Assembly: GCA_032718475.1 (NCBI GenBank)
Contig: JAUCBJ010002679.1
Location: forward strand, 1 to 31,461
Source: Nemertoderma westbladi
Taxonomy: Eukaryota; Xenacoelomorpha; Nemertodermatida; Nemertodermatidae
Direction of reading: 5' to 3'
DNA: 31,461 bases
In this document: piece after piece, positions 8,935 through 19,370 of the stretch
Numbering within the stretch: the stretch's first letter is position 1
Layout of the letters: every line of letters starts with the position of its first letter
Made by a program: the position numbers and the translations under genes
Notes under the pieces: model-generated
Database searches by the model: none
What the model was told of the DNA's origin: nothing
Seen by the model: the letters and a program-made list of their open reading frames with translations, nothing else

Positions 8935-10367
8935 GGTCATAGCCAAGGCGTACTATATACAAGGCCATGCCATTGAGTTTTAACTGGGGGCGGTGACTGG
9001 GGGCAAGGTTTTTGTTTACAACAATTTGATATTTTGATATTTTTTGCTGCAATTTGATCAATAGACGTAATTGAAGCATCCTCGTTAAGTAAGATACAAA
9101 ATTTTATGGTAGCTAGTGTTATAGGTAGGTTTAGCTAGTAATTTCGACACTGGTTCCGACATCCTACTTCCTTCTATAAATATTTTCTAGTAGCTAGTTC
9201 TGGTTACTATTTGTATAGAAAATGCAAGATCCATGCGTTTTAAATAGAATCCAGATTTTTTCTAGAAAAATGTTCTAGAACAAAAAATATGTGTTCTAGA
9301 ACATAATTAAAAAAAAAATGAATAGCTAACATGTTCTGGGACATTTTCGGTAACAGTTCCGTATCGAACTGCATTTTTATAACATAAATCATTGTTACCA
9401 TGGCAATAGTGAAGAGTTCTAGAACAAAAAATATATAATATACACTATTCTAGAACAAAAAAAAACAATTATTGTTCTAGAACATATAGCTAGTAATTTT
9501 TTAAGTTTAAAATAGCTAGTAATAAAAAAAAGTTTATTTATTTATAATATTATTAAAAAATTTATCTACCGTTACCAAATTGTATCATTTGATAAATTTA
9601 CTAGCTATTTTAAAATTAAAAAAAACTAGCTATATGTTTTAGAACATTACTATTTATTATTTTATTTATGTAATATTATATGTATTATGCACTATCCTAG
9701 AGCATAAATAATACATAATAATATCATTTTCTAGAACATATAGCATTATAGCAGAGCATGTAGCAGAACATTATTTTTCAAATTTAAAATAGCTAGTAAT
9801 ACAAAAAATTTATTTATTTATGTTATTTATTTATTAGAAAATTTATCTACTAAATTGGATGTTTTTTTAAATTTACTAGCTATTTAAAAAAAAAAAAAAA
9901 TAGCAATATGTTCTCGAACATTATATTTTTTATTTTATTTATGTTCTAGAATAGTATATAATAATTTTCTATTGTTCTAGAACTCTTCAATGTTGCCATA
10001 GTAACAATGGCATATGTTTTAAAAATGCAGTTCTATACGGAACTCTAGACACATTTTCTATACAATTAGTAATAAGAACTACAGTAGCTACTACAAAATA
10101 TTTATAGAAGGAAGTAGGATGTCGGAACCAGTGTCGAAATTACTAGCTAAAGCTACCTAAAACACTAGCTACCATAAAATGTTGTATCTTACTTAACGAG
10201 GAGGCTTCAAGTACGTCCATTGATCAAATTGCAGCAAATGAAAATTTATAGAACTCTCCCCATATCAAAATATCAAATTGTTGTAAAAAAAAAAAATCTT
10301 GCCCCCAGTCACCGGCCCCAGTTAACTCGATGGCATGGCCTTGTATATAGTACACCTTGGTCATAGC
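8935..10367. mobile_element. 1.4-kb foldback element
   Basis: The two ends are long inverted copies of each other. The left arm reads GTACTATATACAAGGCCATG, and its complement appears near 10330-10355. The blocks around GGTTCCGACATCCTACTTCC (left, about 9151) and GGAAGTAGGATGTCGGAACC (right, about 10110) also pair. Homology continues inward through TTCCGTATMGAACTGCATTT to an AT-rich, almost self-complementary centre near 9680. The left arm carries a roughly 125-bp insertion (about 9230-9350) absent from the right. There is no transposase, so it is non-autonomous. Nine copies of the palindrome TTCTAGAA lie in the inner half. Confidence 0.85.
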
Positions 10368-10396
10368 ATGTGATATCAGTGGTTGCATGGGTGTTT

Positions 10397-10505
10397 GAAA
10401 AAGGTGGACTGGACACAGAAAACATGGACAATGGGCAGACCAATCACGGGCGAGTTGTGTCACATAGCATGTCCACCTTATTTAGCTTTGTTGTCTACCT
10501 TTTTC
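10397..10505 (-). mobile_element. Short MITE, copy in inverse orientation
   Basis: 109 bp bounded by GAAAAAGGTGGACTGGACAC and GTCTACCTTTTTC. It matches the complement of the copy at 14734-14842, including GGACACAGAAAACATRGACAA and CAGACCAATCA. A further isolated terminus, GAAAAAGGTGGACTGGG, lies at 10516-10532. Confidence 0.8.
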
Positions 10506-11335
10506 ATGCAGTATTAGAAAAAGGTGGACTGGGTTGAAAAAGAACATACAATGAATTGATAAATCAGATTGATTTGCACATTATAGCAGCTCTTTCCACG
10601 TTTTTAAAAAATTTCAGAAGGTTTTTATGGATTATTGTTTATATTATTATCCCATACTTACTGTGACCAACTGAAGTTGTCCAAGTAGGCCCTAGTTAAA
10701 TAATAAGGGGCAAGCCACGAAGTCTGTGAGCTGAGCCTTAGCCAATATTTGAAGGTTAATATTCTAATGCATTATATCGTTAATTATAATAACTATCTAT
10801 TGTAAGGTAAATATAATGTTTTTTTAACCGTTCGTCCCGAGATCTGTTTATAAACGACCGAGCGCAGCGAGGGAGGTAAATAAGTCAGATCGAGGCGCGA
10901 AAAGGTTAATAATGTATTTTATTTATTCTACAATTACGCCCCCGTGTAGTTTTATTGTTAAAATCATGCTTATTATTATTATAATTACTGTATCAAAATA
11001 AATTTATTGTTTAATAAATATTTTTGTCGATATTGCACCATATTATTCTTCGTCCTTATTGTGATTTGTTCGTAGCAATGGAAAGCTTTCGTGCAACGAT
11101 TCTAAATAAGTAAACAACTATTAGTTCGTTGAGAATTAGCTGAGTTATCGGCGTTCAAAAATTGCAGGTATTTGCTTTCGCTGCAACCTGCTAGGCCATT
11201 TTTCTATTTCATACATACACAACAATTTTTAGACATTATTATTTAATTATTTGTTTGATTTAATTTTACTATTGCGTAGCTCTACTCATTAAATAAACAA
11301 AATATTCCAGAATATTAATCATTACAGTACTGCAG
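10506..11335. other. AT-rich intergenic, no gene seen
   Basis: No gene was recognised. An imperfect inverted repeat at about 10826-10910 (TTAACCGTTCG..AGATCTG and CAGATCGAGG..AAGGTTAA) includes CCGAGCGCAGCGAGGG and may be another short non-autonomous element. Confidence 0.5.
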
Positions 11336-11827
11336 TACACTATGTCCCGCATTATAGTGTCATTTTCTGATGACACGGATCCCCCCCCCCAGATTTTTCT
11401 ACAAATCTTTATCATATTGCTTGAACTTTGAAACACAACTAGTTCCACTCACCGTCGATGACCCCATGAAGCCGGAATTTTCGATTTTCAACGAAATTCA
11501 GATATTGTTACATATTTCGAATCCTTGCAACGCAAGCTTTCTAATGTTACTGTATGAAAAATTACGACTAATGTGAAGAATATCCACGATACGGATGGTG
11601 CGATTTCGCAAAAGACACTTTTTTAAAACTCTTATAAAAAAATTTAAAGGCAAAATCGAAAATTCCGGCTTCATGGGGTCATCGAAGGTGAGTGGAACCA
11701 GTGGTGTTTCAAATTACAAGCAATATGATAAATATTTGTAGAAAAATCTAGGGGGGTGGGGGGGGGGGGGGGGGGGGGGGGGGTCCGTGTCATCAGAAAA
11801 TGACACTATATTACGGGACATGGTGTA
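11336..11827. mobile_element. 490-bp foldback element with C/G homopolymer arms
   Basis: The arms at about 11336-11490 and 11655-11827 are inverted copies. Left blocks include TAGTGTCATTTTCTGATGAC and GATGACCCCATGAAGCCGGA; both recur as complements on the right. The C10 tract at 11381-11390 in the left arm corresponds to a G26 tract at 11758-11783 in the right. The only ORF inside is short and arises from the arm sequence. No transposase was found. Confidence 0.85.
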
Positions 11828-11849
11828 TATAGTTTAATAATTGAAGACT

Positions 11850-11963
11850 ATTACTTTCCTGAGACGTCTCTTAAAAGACACTGTCTTTGAATTTGCAGAT
11901 AATTTCGCGAAAGTCAAGGGTGATTAGGAGTTGAGGCGGCGCAATTTTGTCGACAGCCCGGTG
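11850..11963 (+). pseudogene. LINE 3'-end remnant
   Basis: Aligns over about 115 bp, at roughly three-quarters identity by eye, with the last codons of the reverse transcriptase ORF at about 14228-14342. Shared words include GGGTGAT, AGGAGTTG and GGCGGYGCAATTTTGT. The reading frame is broken. It lies only about 240 bp upstream of the larger copy and in the same orientation. Confidence 0.75.
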
Positions 11964-12065
11964 TTATCAAGCGAAAATGCCCCCCACGCGGAATGCCCCC
12001 GCGGGCATTTTCACCCCATATTTTGGGAGTGTCGGTCCGAATCCCTAATTCAAAGTGGAAATGGA

Positions 12066-12204
12066 GGCCCAAAACCAATTAAAACTGTCATATAACCCCA
12101 ACCTTAAATATTTTGGATCCTAAATTCCTCAAAATTTCTTAGATTAGAGCATCATGACTTTAAGGTTAGGGTTACTAATGACAGTTTTAATTAGGGTTTG
12201 GGCC
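12066..12204. mobile_element. Short inverted-repeat element abutting the LINE
   Basis: The left arm (12066-12107, GGCCCAAAACCAATTAAAAC...) and right arm (12160-12204, ending TTAGGGTTTGGGCC) are near-perfect complements of about 43 bp separated by about 52 bp. It has no ORF and is a typical MITE layout. Its right edge coincides with the 5' truncation point of the LINE. Confidence 0.75.
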
Positions 12205-14354
12205 TGCCCAACTTTCCCAGGTCCTCTCTGTTGCAACAGCCAAGTGTGAGATCCAGCTTCACACTACAGCTGAGCAACAGGTATGAGGCTCTTGCCTCTG
12301 AGGCGGCAGATCACTGTGAGGGCTATACTGCCTTTACAGAAGCAGTTAAGTTAGCAGCTGCAGAAACAGTTCCTGTATACCCTCGAAACAGGAAAAGGGC
12401 CCCCTGGACTGATAACAAAATTCAGAAGTGCCGAAATGACCTTCATAAGGCGCAGAAAGAGTCCCGACTCAAACAGACTACAGCGGCCAAGAATGCAGTT
12501 AAAGCTGCATCTAGGTCCCTGAACAGGCAGTACTCTGTTAATCTACAGGAGCTAATAAACCAACAGGTTGATGCCATCAATGATGCTGACGACAGCAGGC
12601 AATCATCCCAGGCATGGAAATCGATCAATCTGCTTACTGGGCGGAAAAGCCAACCAACCACCAAGGTTAACGCTGAATCACCAGCCGATCGCCTCAATGG
12701 TTTGAAAGCCCACTTTGAAAAGCTCATCAATAATGACAGGGTATTGCCTGATAACTTTATAGAAGTAAAAGTGTCTGAGTCTGTACTCCCAGATATTCCC
12801 ATTGGCGATATCTCCTTTGCAGAAGTGAAGGCTGCTGAAAAGAGTATTAAGACCAATCGTGCCAGTGGAGTAGATGGTGTTCCCCCTGAGGTCTTTAAAA
12901 TACCTGAGTGTTTAAAGCTCATCTATCCCATCATAGTAGACATGTACCGTACAACAAGAGTCCCACAAGAAATGAAAACAAATAAGTTGGCGCCAGTTCC
13001 CAAGAAGGGCAACCTAACACTCTATGGTTCTTTTCGGGGAATCTCATTGATCTCGATTGCTGCAAAACTATACAATAGAATTCTATTAAATCGCATCAGG
13101 GATCCCATTGAGAGACTGCTACGTGGAAATCAGAATGGGTTACGTAAAGGTCGTGGGACCATGGAGCCCATTTTGGCACTTAGAAGGATAATTGAAGAGT
13201 TATCAAAAAAGAAAGACATGCATCTGGCTGTTATCTTTGTTGACTTCTTCAAGGCCTTTGATTCCGTCTCTCGCTCACGTATGTTCAGCATACTTTCATT
13301 ATATGGGATTCCTGATGAAATTATTGCAGCAATCAGATCAGTATACGATGGTTCGACAACATTGTTGTCTACTGTTGACGGTGACACAGAACCATTTGAA
13401 GTGTTATGGGGCGTCCTCCAAGGAGACACACTTGCACCATTCTTGTTCATTATTGTGGTTGACTATGTTCTACGCATGTCCTTAGATCATCATAATGATG
13501 ATGGGGTGATGATAACTCCACCTACTGGCTCCAGAAGTCGAGGAAATCCTGCCAAGTACCTAACTGATCTAGACTTTGCTGATGACTTAGGAGTACTCTC
13601 AGAATCATTAGAGGGAGCCCAGCGGCTCCTCAGCTCATTAGAACATGCTGCTTCTAGTGTTGGTCTTTTTATTAACTCCAGAAAGACCAAAATTCTGACA
13701 GTTAACTTTGAAAGTCCTCAGCAAGTCTCTGATCGGATGAGCATAAGCTCAAAGGATGGTATGCTTGAGCATGTGGACGACTTCTGTTACCTGGGATCAT
13801 GGATCCGGAAGTCAGGTGAGGACCTTCGAATACGTAAGGGAAAGGCATGGGCAGCCTTGAATAGGCTTTCCAGGATTTGGAAGTCACCTAGAATTAATCG
13901 GAAACTTAAGGTCCGATTATTTAGAGCAGCAGTAGTTCCAGTACTCCTCTACGGGAGTCCATGCTGGGCTCTAACTGCTGAGGACACCAAATCTCTGGAT
14001 GGCACATTCACAAGAATGCTACGCCGGGTACATTGTGTCAAGTACAATGCACACATCTCCAACCAGACACTATATAACATTGGAGGTGTCTCATTGGTTC
14101 CCCCAAGCTTGACACTAGAACAAAATCGCCTCCGCTTTGCAGGACATTGCTTTCGCCGTGAGGACCAGCCAGTGCATAATCTTGTACTTTGGCAGCCTCA
14201 TGGAGTGAATAAGCATGGTGGACAGCCCATGACTTTCTTGAGACGCATCTTAAAGGACACTGGCCTTAAAGATGCGGATGATCTAGCAAATGTCATGGGT
14301 GATAGGGAGTTGTGGCGGTGCAATTTTGTTGACAAGCCGGCACAGCATTCTTAA
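12198..14354 (+). CDS. Non-LTR retrotransposon reverse transcriptase (endonuclease missing)
   Basis: An open frame of about 718 codons with no stop or frameshift. It copies element RNA into DNA at the insertion site. Residues 20-200 look like the linker between endonuclease and polymerase. Fingers include RASGVDGVPPEVFK (221-234) and PVPKKGN (267-272). The catalytic motifs are FVDFFKAFDS (Asp349), GVLQGDTLAPFLF (405-417) and DFADD (459-463), so all catalytic aspartates are present. The thumb and C-terminal part follow (YLGSWIRKSGEDLRIRKGKA; RRVHCVKYN; GHCFRRED). The family is the LINE type whose proteins carry LQGDTLAPFLF; I suspect an RTE-like clade but cannot be sure. The frame opens at a TTG inside the neighbouring inverted-repeat element, so no natural start codon exists here. 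The lack of an endonuclease means it is unlikely to move by itself, but the intact frame suggests recent insertion. Confidence 0.9.
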   Translation: MGLPNFPRSSLLQQPSVRSSFTLQLSNRYEALASEAADHCEGYTAFTEAVKLAAAETVPVYPRNRKRAPWTDNKIQKCRNDLHKAQKESRLKQTTAAKNAVKAASRSLNRQYSVNLQELINQQVDAINDADDSRQSSQAWKSINLLTGRKSQPTTKVNAESPADRLNGLKAHFEKLINNDRVLPDNFIEVKVSESVLPDIPIGDISFAEVKAAEKSIKTNRASGVDGVPPEVFKIPECLKLIYPIIVDMYRTTRVPQEMKTNKLAPVPKKGNLTLYGSFRGISLISIAAKLYNRILLNRIRDPIERLLRGNQNGLRKGRGTMEPILALRRIIEELSKKKDMHLAVIFVDFFKAFDSVSRSRMFSILSLYGIPDEIIAAIRSVYDGSTTLLSTVDGDTEPFEVLWGVLQGDTLAPFLFIIVVDYVLRMSLDHHNDDGVMITPPTGSRSRGNPAKYLTDLDFADDLGVLSESLEGAQRLLSSLEHAASSVGLFINSRKTKILTVNFESPQQVSDRMSISSKDGMLEHVDDFCYLGSWIRKSGEDLRIRKGKAWAALNRLSRIWKSPRINRKLKVRLFRAAVVPVLLYGSPCWALTAEDTKSLDGTFTRMLRRVHCVKYNAHISNQTLYNIGGVSLVPPSLTLEQNRLRFAGHCFRREDQPVHNLVLWQPHGVNKHGGQPMTFLRRILKDTGLKDADDLANVMGDRELWRCNFVDKPAQHS

Positions 14355-14403
14355 AAATGCAGCTGCAATGCAGCATGCCGATCCTAGTAGTAGTAACCAC
14401 AAA
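12205..14403 (+). mobile_element. 5'-truncated non-LTR retrotransposon (LINE)
   Basis: Contains the reverse transcriptase ORF plus about 49 bp of 3' tail that ends GCAGCATGCCGATCCTAG followed by a short TAG repeat (TAGTAGTAGTAACC). The apurinic-type endonuclease expected upstream of the reverse transcriptase is absent, so the copy is 5'-truncated, as most LINE insertions are. A similar 3' terminus recurs at 14524-14568. Confidence 0.8.
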
Positions 14404-14523
14404 AATAAACCAATAAATCCAAATTAAAGTGCTGTATGGTACGCTGGACCTACTATTATTATACTGTACGTCTATAGGGGGCTATCCGCGCGGGGGGGGG
14501 GGGGGGTTAGATACGCCTAGGAC
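14404..14523. other. Spacer with poly-G tract
   Basis: Short sequence between two LINE 3' ends, with a run of 15 G at 14492-14506. No gene is seen. Confidence 0.6.
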
Positions 14524-14568
14524 ACCGGCATAGCATTCTTAATGCAGCTGCTTCCAGCATGCCGATTA
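14524..14568 (+). pseudogene. LINE 3'-terminal fragment
   Basis: CCGGCATAGCATTCTTAA... and GCATGCCGATT repeat, with small changes, the 3' end of the main LINE (CCGGCACAGCATTCTTAAA, GCATGCCGATC at about 14337-14383). It is a third member of the same family in 2.7 kb and in the same orientation, apparently an extreme 5' truncation. Confidence 0.75.
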
Positions 14569-14587
14569 TAAATGATAATTGAAACCT

Positions 14588-14688
14588 GAAAAAGGTGGAC
14601 AGTCCAATCACTACGAAATAGCATTGCTTTAAAACGTTTCTGATTGGTCAGACTATTATCTATATTTTATGTCCAGTCCACCTTTTTC
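14588..14688 (+). mobile_element. Short MITE, copy 2
   Basis: 101 bp from GAAAAAGGTGGACAGTCCAA to GTCCAGTCCACCTTTTTC. The termini are inverted repeats of each other, and the interior contains CGTTTCTGATTGGTC, shared with the copy at 14734. No ORF. Confidence 0.82.
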
Positions 14689-14733
14689 AAACACATATTA
14701 TTCCCAATTATGTCATTAAGAAAGCGAAAACTT

Positions 14734-14842
14734 GAAAAAGGTGGACAAACTAATCACTACAAACTGCTTTGCTTAATACGTTTCTCGGTTTCTGATTGGT
14801 CTGTCCGTTGTCTATGTTTTCTGTGTCCAGTCCACCTTTTTC
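14734..14842 (+). mobile_element. Short MITE, copy 3
   Basis: 109 bp with the same inverted termini as copy 2. It is the direct counterpart (complement) of the copy at 10397-10505, with which it shares length and most of its sequence. Confidence 0.82.
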
Positions 14843-15226
14843 AAACACCCGTGGTTGCATGTTGATATCAACAAAGTGAAAGTAAAGGAAAATGTTTTAG
14901 TTGCATACTGCAGTACTGCCGTACTGCCGTACTGCCACCATCCCGGCATTCATCAAGAAACTGAAAGAAAATGATTATAAATTCGCTTACCGGCTCATAC
15001 CGGTCTTAATTTTTTACCACATGACAAAATTTAACTTCGCTACCGGTACTAGTACAAGTTCCTAGACCCATAGTACCACTTATATACTGTAACCTGGTGT
15101 CTTCTCATTTTGAGGTTCACTTTTGACTGAATATCAAGCGTTTTATCGTGCGCACAGCACACGCTGTGAATAATTCACAACAAGGTCTATAGTACTGAAA
15201 TAAACAATATTTCATTAGTCTAAAAC
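14843..15226 (+). promoter_or_regulatory. Upstream region and probable 5' UTR of the G-beta gene
   Basis: All non-repetitive sequence between the last MITE and the G-beta start. A TATATA at 15081-15086 lies 141 nt before the ATG and could act as a TATA box, giving a 5' UTR of about 110 nt. A threefold TACTGCCG-like repeat sits near 14915-14938. The assignment rests on position only. Confidence 0.3.
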
Positions 15227-16255
15227 ATGACGTTTGATAACGAAGAACAGTTACGGAAAGAAGTACAAACACTTCGATCTCTCATCAAGAAATCTTGTTT
15301 CGAGTCGGCCGACACCGATTTGCCTGGGGTTTCCGCGAAACTGGATACAATCTCCATCAAGTTACGATGTCGACGGGCGTTGCGTGGCCATCTTGCCAAA
15401 ATCTACGCGCTGCACTGGAGTAGCGACAGCAGGTCACTAGTGAGTGCGTCGCAGGACGGAAAACTCATCGTGTGGGACGCATACACAACCAATAAGACCC
15501 ACGCCATCCCCCTACGTTCCAGCTGGGTAATGACCTGCGCATACGCGCCTTCTGGCAACCACGTGGCGTCTGGAGGTTTAGACAACGTCTGCTCCATCTA
15601 CCATCTAAATACACGGGACGGCAGCATCCGCGTGAGCCAGGAGCTCCCAGGTCACGATGGCTACCTCAGCTGCTGTCGTTTCCTCGACGACACCAGTATG
15701 CTGACCAGCTCTGGTGACATGACCTGCGCCTTGTGGGACATCACCACGGGGCAGATGTCCACCGTATTCGCGGGACACTCCAGCGACGTTATGTCCCTGA
15801 GTTTTCCCTCCGGAAGCGCCAAGTATTTCGCGAGCGCTTCTTGCGACGCGAACGCCAAACTGTGGGACATCCGGAGCGGCCGGTGTTGCCAGACTTTCGA
15901 GGGACATGATAACGACATAAACGCCGTTGAGTTTTTCCCAAACGGGAACGCATTCGCTACCGGTTCAGACGACGCCACTTGTCGGTTGTTCGATATCCGC
16001 GCCGGACAGGATATTATTTCCTACTCCAGGGATATCATCACCTGCGGAATCACCTCGGTTTACTTCAGCAAGTCGGGTCGGCTTCTGTTTGCAGGTTACG
16101 ACGATTTTAACTGTAACATTTGGGATGCGATGAAGGGGGACAGGGTGGGGGTGCTGTCGGGTCACGATAACCGAGTCAGTTGTCTGGGGGTGACGGGGGA
16201 CGGGAGAGCCCTGTCTACAGGCAGCTGGGATAGTCTGGTTAAGTTGTGGAACTAA
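15227..16255 (+). CDS. GNB: Heterotrimeric G-protein beta subunit, intronless
   Basis: G-beta pairs with G-gamma, holds G-alpha-GDP at the membrane and signals to effectors after receptor activation. The 342-residue product has the family's usual length (about 340). A short N-terminal helix (about 1-25, [13 protein letters not shown]), which would coil with G-gamma, is followed by seven WD40 blades: about 53-88, 95-128, 142-173, 183-216, 226-258, 268-301 and 312-342. Contact residues for G-alpha and effectors are kept, including Lys58, Tyr60, Lys90, Trp100, Met102, Leu118, Asn120, Tyr146, Asp187, Asp230 and Trp334. The N-terminal 50 residues differ clearly from GNB1-4, so this is a divergent paralogue of that group rather than GNB5. 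The ATG has A at -3. The gene is continuous without introns and more GC-rich than its flanks, which suggests a retrocopy, but it is undamaged. Its last codons form the first unit of the downstream array. Confidence 0.95.
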   Translation: MTFDNEEQLRKEVQTLRSLIKKSCFESADTDLPGVSAKLDTISIKLRCRRALRGHLAKIYALHWSSDSRSLVSASQDGKLIVWDAYTTNKTHAIPLRSSWVMTCAYAPSGNHVASGGLDNVCSIYHLNTRDGSIRVSQELPGHDGYLSCCRFLDDTSMLTSSGDMTCALWDITTGQMSTVFAGHSSDVMSLSFPSGSAKYFASASCDANAKLWDIRSGRCCQTFEGHDNDINAVEFFPNGNAFATGSDDATCRLFDIRAGQDIISYSRDIITCGITSVYFSKSGRLLFAGYDDFNCNIWDAMKGDRVGVLSGHDNRVSCLGVTGDGRALSTGSWDSLVKLWN

Positions 16256-19200
16256 TGTAACAGTTTGGTTAAGTTGTGGAACTAAAGAAACAGTTTGGTT
16301 AAGTTGTGGAACTAATGAAACAGTTTGGTTAAGTTGTGGAACTAATGAAACAGTTTGGTTAAGTTGTGGAACTAATGGAATAGTTTGGTTAAGTTGTGGA
16401 TCTAATTGAATAGTTTGGTTAAGTTGTGGATCTAATTGAATAGTTTGGTTAAGTTGTGGAACTAATAGATACTGGTTAAGTTGTGTACTAATGGAACAGT
16501 TTGGTTAAGTTCTGGAACTAATGGAATAGTTTGGTTAAGTTGTGGAACTAATAGAATATTCTGGTTAAGTTGTGTAACTAATGGAACAGTTTGGTTAAGT
16601 TGTGGATCTAATGGAATTGTTGGGTTAAGTTTTGGAACTAATGTAATAGTTTGGTTAAGTTGTGGAACTAATTGAATGGTTTGGTTAAGTTGTGGAACTA
16701 ATAGATACTGGTTAAGTTGTGTACTAATGGAACAGTTTGGTTAAGTTCTGGAACTAATGGAATAGTTTGGTTAAGTTGTGGAACTAATAGAATATTCTGG
16801 TTAAGTTGTGTAACTAATGGAACAGTTTGGTTAAGTTGTGGATCTAATGGAATTGTTGGGTTAAGTTTTGGAACTAATGAAACAGTTTGGTTAAGTTGTG
16901 GAACTAAGGAAACAGTTTGGTTAAGTTGTGGAACTAATGGAATAGTTTGGTTAAGTTGTGGATCTAATTGAATAGTTTGGTTAAGTTGTGGAACTAATAG
17001 ATACTGGTTAAGTTGTGTACTAATGGAACAGTTTGGTTAAGTTCTGGAACTAATGGAATAGTTTGGTTAAGTTGTGGAACTAATAGAATATTCTGGTTAA
17101 GTTGTGTAACTAATGGAACAGTTTGGTTAAGTTGTGGATCTAATGGAATTGTTGGGTTAAGTTTTGGAACTAATGTAATAGTTTGGTTAAGTTGTGGAAC
17201 TAATTGAATGGTTTGGCTAAGTTGTGGGACTAATGGAATTGTTTGGCTAAGTTGTCGAACTAATGGAACAGTTTGGTTATGTTGTGGAACTAATGAAACA
17301 GTTTGGTTCAGTTGTGGAACTAATATAATAGTTTGGTTAAGTTGTGGAACTAGTGGAACAGATTGGTTAAGTTGTGGAACTAATGAAACAGTTTGGTTAA
17401 GTTGTGGAACTAATGGAACAGTTTGGTTATTAAGTTCTGGAACTAATGGAATAGTTTGGTTAAGTTGTGGAACTAATGGAATAGTTTGGTTAAGTTGTGG
17501 AACTAATATAATATTCTGGTTAAGTTGTGTAACTAATGGAATAGTTTGGTTACGTTGTGGATCTAATTGAATAGTTGTGTTAAGTTCTGGAACTAATGGA
17601 ATAGTTTGGTTAAGTTGTGGAACTAATAGAATATTCTGGTTAAGTTGTGTAACTAATGAAACAGTTTGGTTAAGTTGTGGATCTAATGGAATAGTTTGGT
17701 TAAGTTGTGGAACTAATATAATATTCTGGTTAAGTCGTGTAACTAATGGAACAGTTTGGTTAAGTTGTGGATCTAATTGAATAGTTTGGTTAAGTTGTGG
17801 AACTAATAGAATAGTTTGGTTAAGTTGTGGAACTAATACAATATTCTGGTTAAGTTGTGTAACTAATGGAACAGTTTGGTTAAGTTGTGGAACTTATAGA
17901 ATATACTGGTTAAGTTGTGTAACTAGTGGAACCGTTTGGTTATGTTGTGGATCTAATGGAATAGTTTGGTTAAGTTGTGGATCTAATTGAATAGTTGTGT
18001 TAAGTTCTGGAACTAATGGAATAGTTTGGTTAAGTTGTGGAACTAATAGACTATTCTGGTTAAGTTGTGTAACTAATGGAACAGTTTGGTTAAGTTGTGG
18101 ATCTAATGGAATAGTTTGGTTAAGTTGTGGATCTAATGGAATAGTTTGGTTAAGTTGTGGAACTAATAGAATATTCTGGTTAAGTTGTGTAACTAATGGA
18201 ACAGTTTGGTTAAGTTGTGGATCTAATTTAATAGTTTGGTTAAGTTGTGGAACTAAAAGAATATTCTGGTTAAGTTGTGTAACTAGTGGAATCGTTTGGT
18301 TAAGTTGTGGAACTAATGGAATTGTTTGGCTAAGTTGTGGAACTAATGGAACAGTTTGGTTATGTTGTTGAACTAATGAAACAGTTTGGTTCAGTTGTGG
18401 AACTTATAGAATATACTGGTTAAGTTGTGTAACTAGTGGAATCGTTTGGTTAAGTTGTGGAACTAGTGGAACAGATTGGTTAAGTTGTGTAACTAATGGA
18501 ACAGTTTGGTTAAGTTCTGGAACTAATGGAATAGTTTGGTTAAGTTCTGGAACTAATGGAATAGTTTGGTTAAGTTGTGGAACTAATATAATATTCTGGT
18601 TAAGTTGTGTAACTAATGGAACAGTTTGGTTAAGTTGTGGATCTAATGGAATAGTTTGGTTAAGTTGTGGATCTAATGGAATAGTTTGGTTAAGTTGTGG
18701 AAGTAATAGAATATTCTGGTTAAGTTGTGTAACTAGTGGAATCGTTTGGTTAAGTTGTGGAACTAGTGGAACAGATTGGTTAAGTTGTGGAACTAATGAA
18801 ACAGTTTGGTTAAGTTGTGGAACTAATAGATTCTTGTTAAGTTGTGTAACTAATGGAACAGTTTGGTTAAGTTGTGGAACTAATGGAATAGTTTGGTTAA
18901 GTTGTGGAACTAATATAATATTCTGGTTAAGTTGTGTAACTAGTGGAATCGTTTGGTTAAGTTGTGGAACTAATGGAATTGTTTGGCTAAGTTGTGGAAC
19001 TAATGGAACAGTTTGGTTATGTTGTTGAACTAATGAAACAGTTTGGTTCAGTTGTGGAACTAATATAATAGTTTGGTTAAGTTGTGGAACTAGTGGAACA
19101 GATTGGTTAAGTTGTGGAACTAATGAAACAGTTTGGTTAAGTTGTGGAACTAATGGAACAGTTTGGTTAAGTTCTGGAACTAATGGAATAGTTTGGTTAA

Positions 19201-19370
19201 GTTCTGGAACTAATGGAATAGTTTGGTTAAGTTGTGGAACTTATAGAATATACTGGTTAAGTTGTGTAACTAGTGGAACCGTTTGGTTATGTTGTGGATC
19301 TAATGGAATAGTTTGGTTACGTTGTGGATCTAATTGAATAGTTGTGTTAAGTTCTGGAACTAATGGAATA

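Noticed and set aside
10224-10463. 79-codon minus-strand ORF
   Set aside because: Composed of the foldback arm and the MITE terminus; a product of repeat sequence.
12443-13887. Antisense ORFs of 61-159 codons across the reverse transcriptase
   Set aside because: They are shadows of the intact plus-strand frame, which carries all catalytic motifs.
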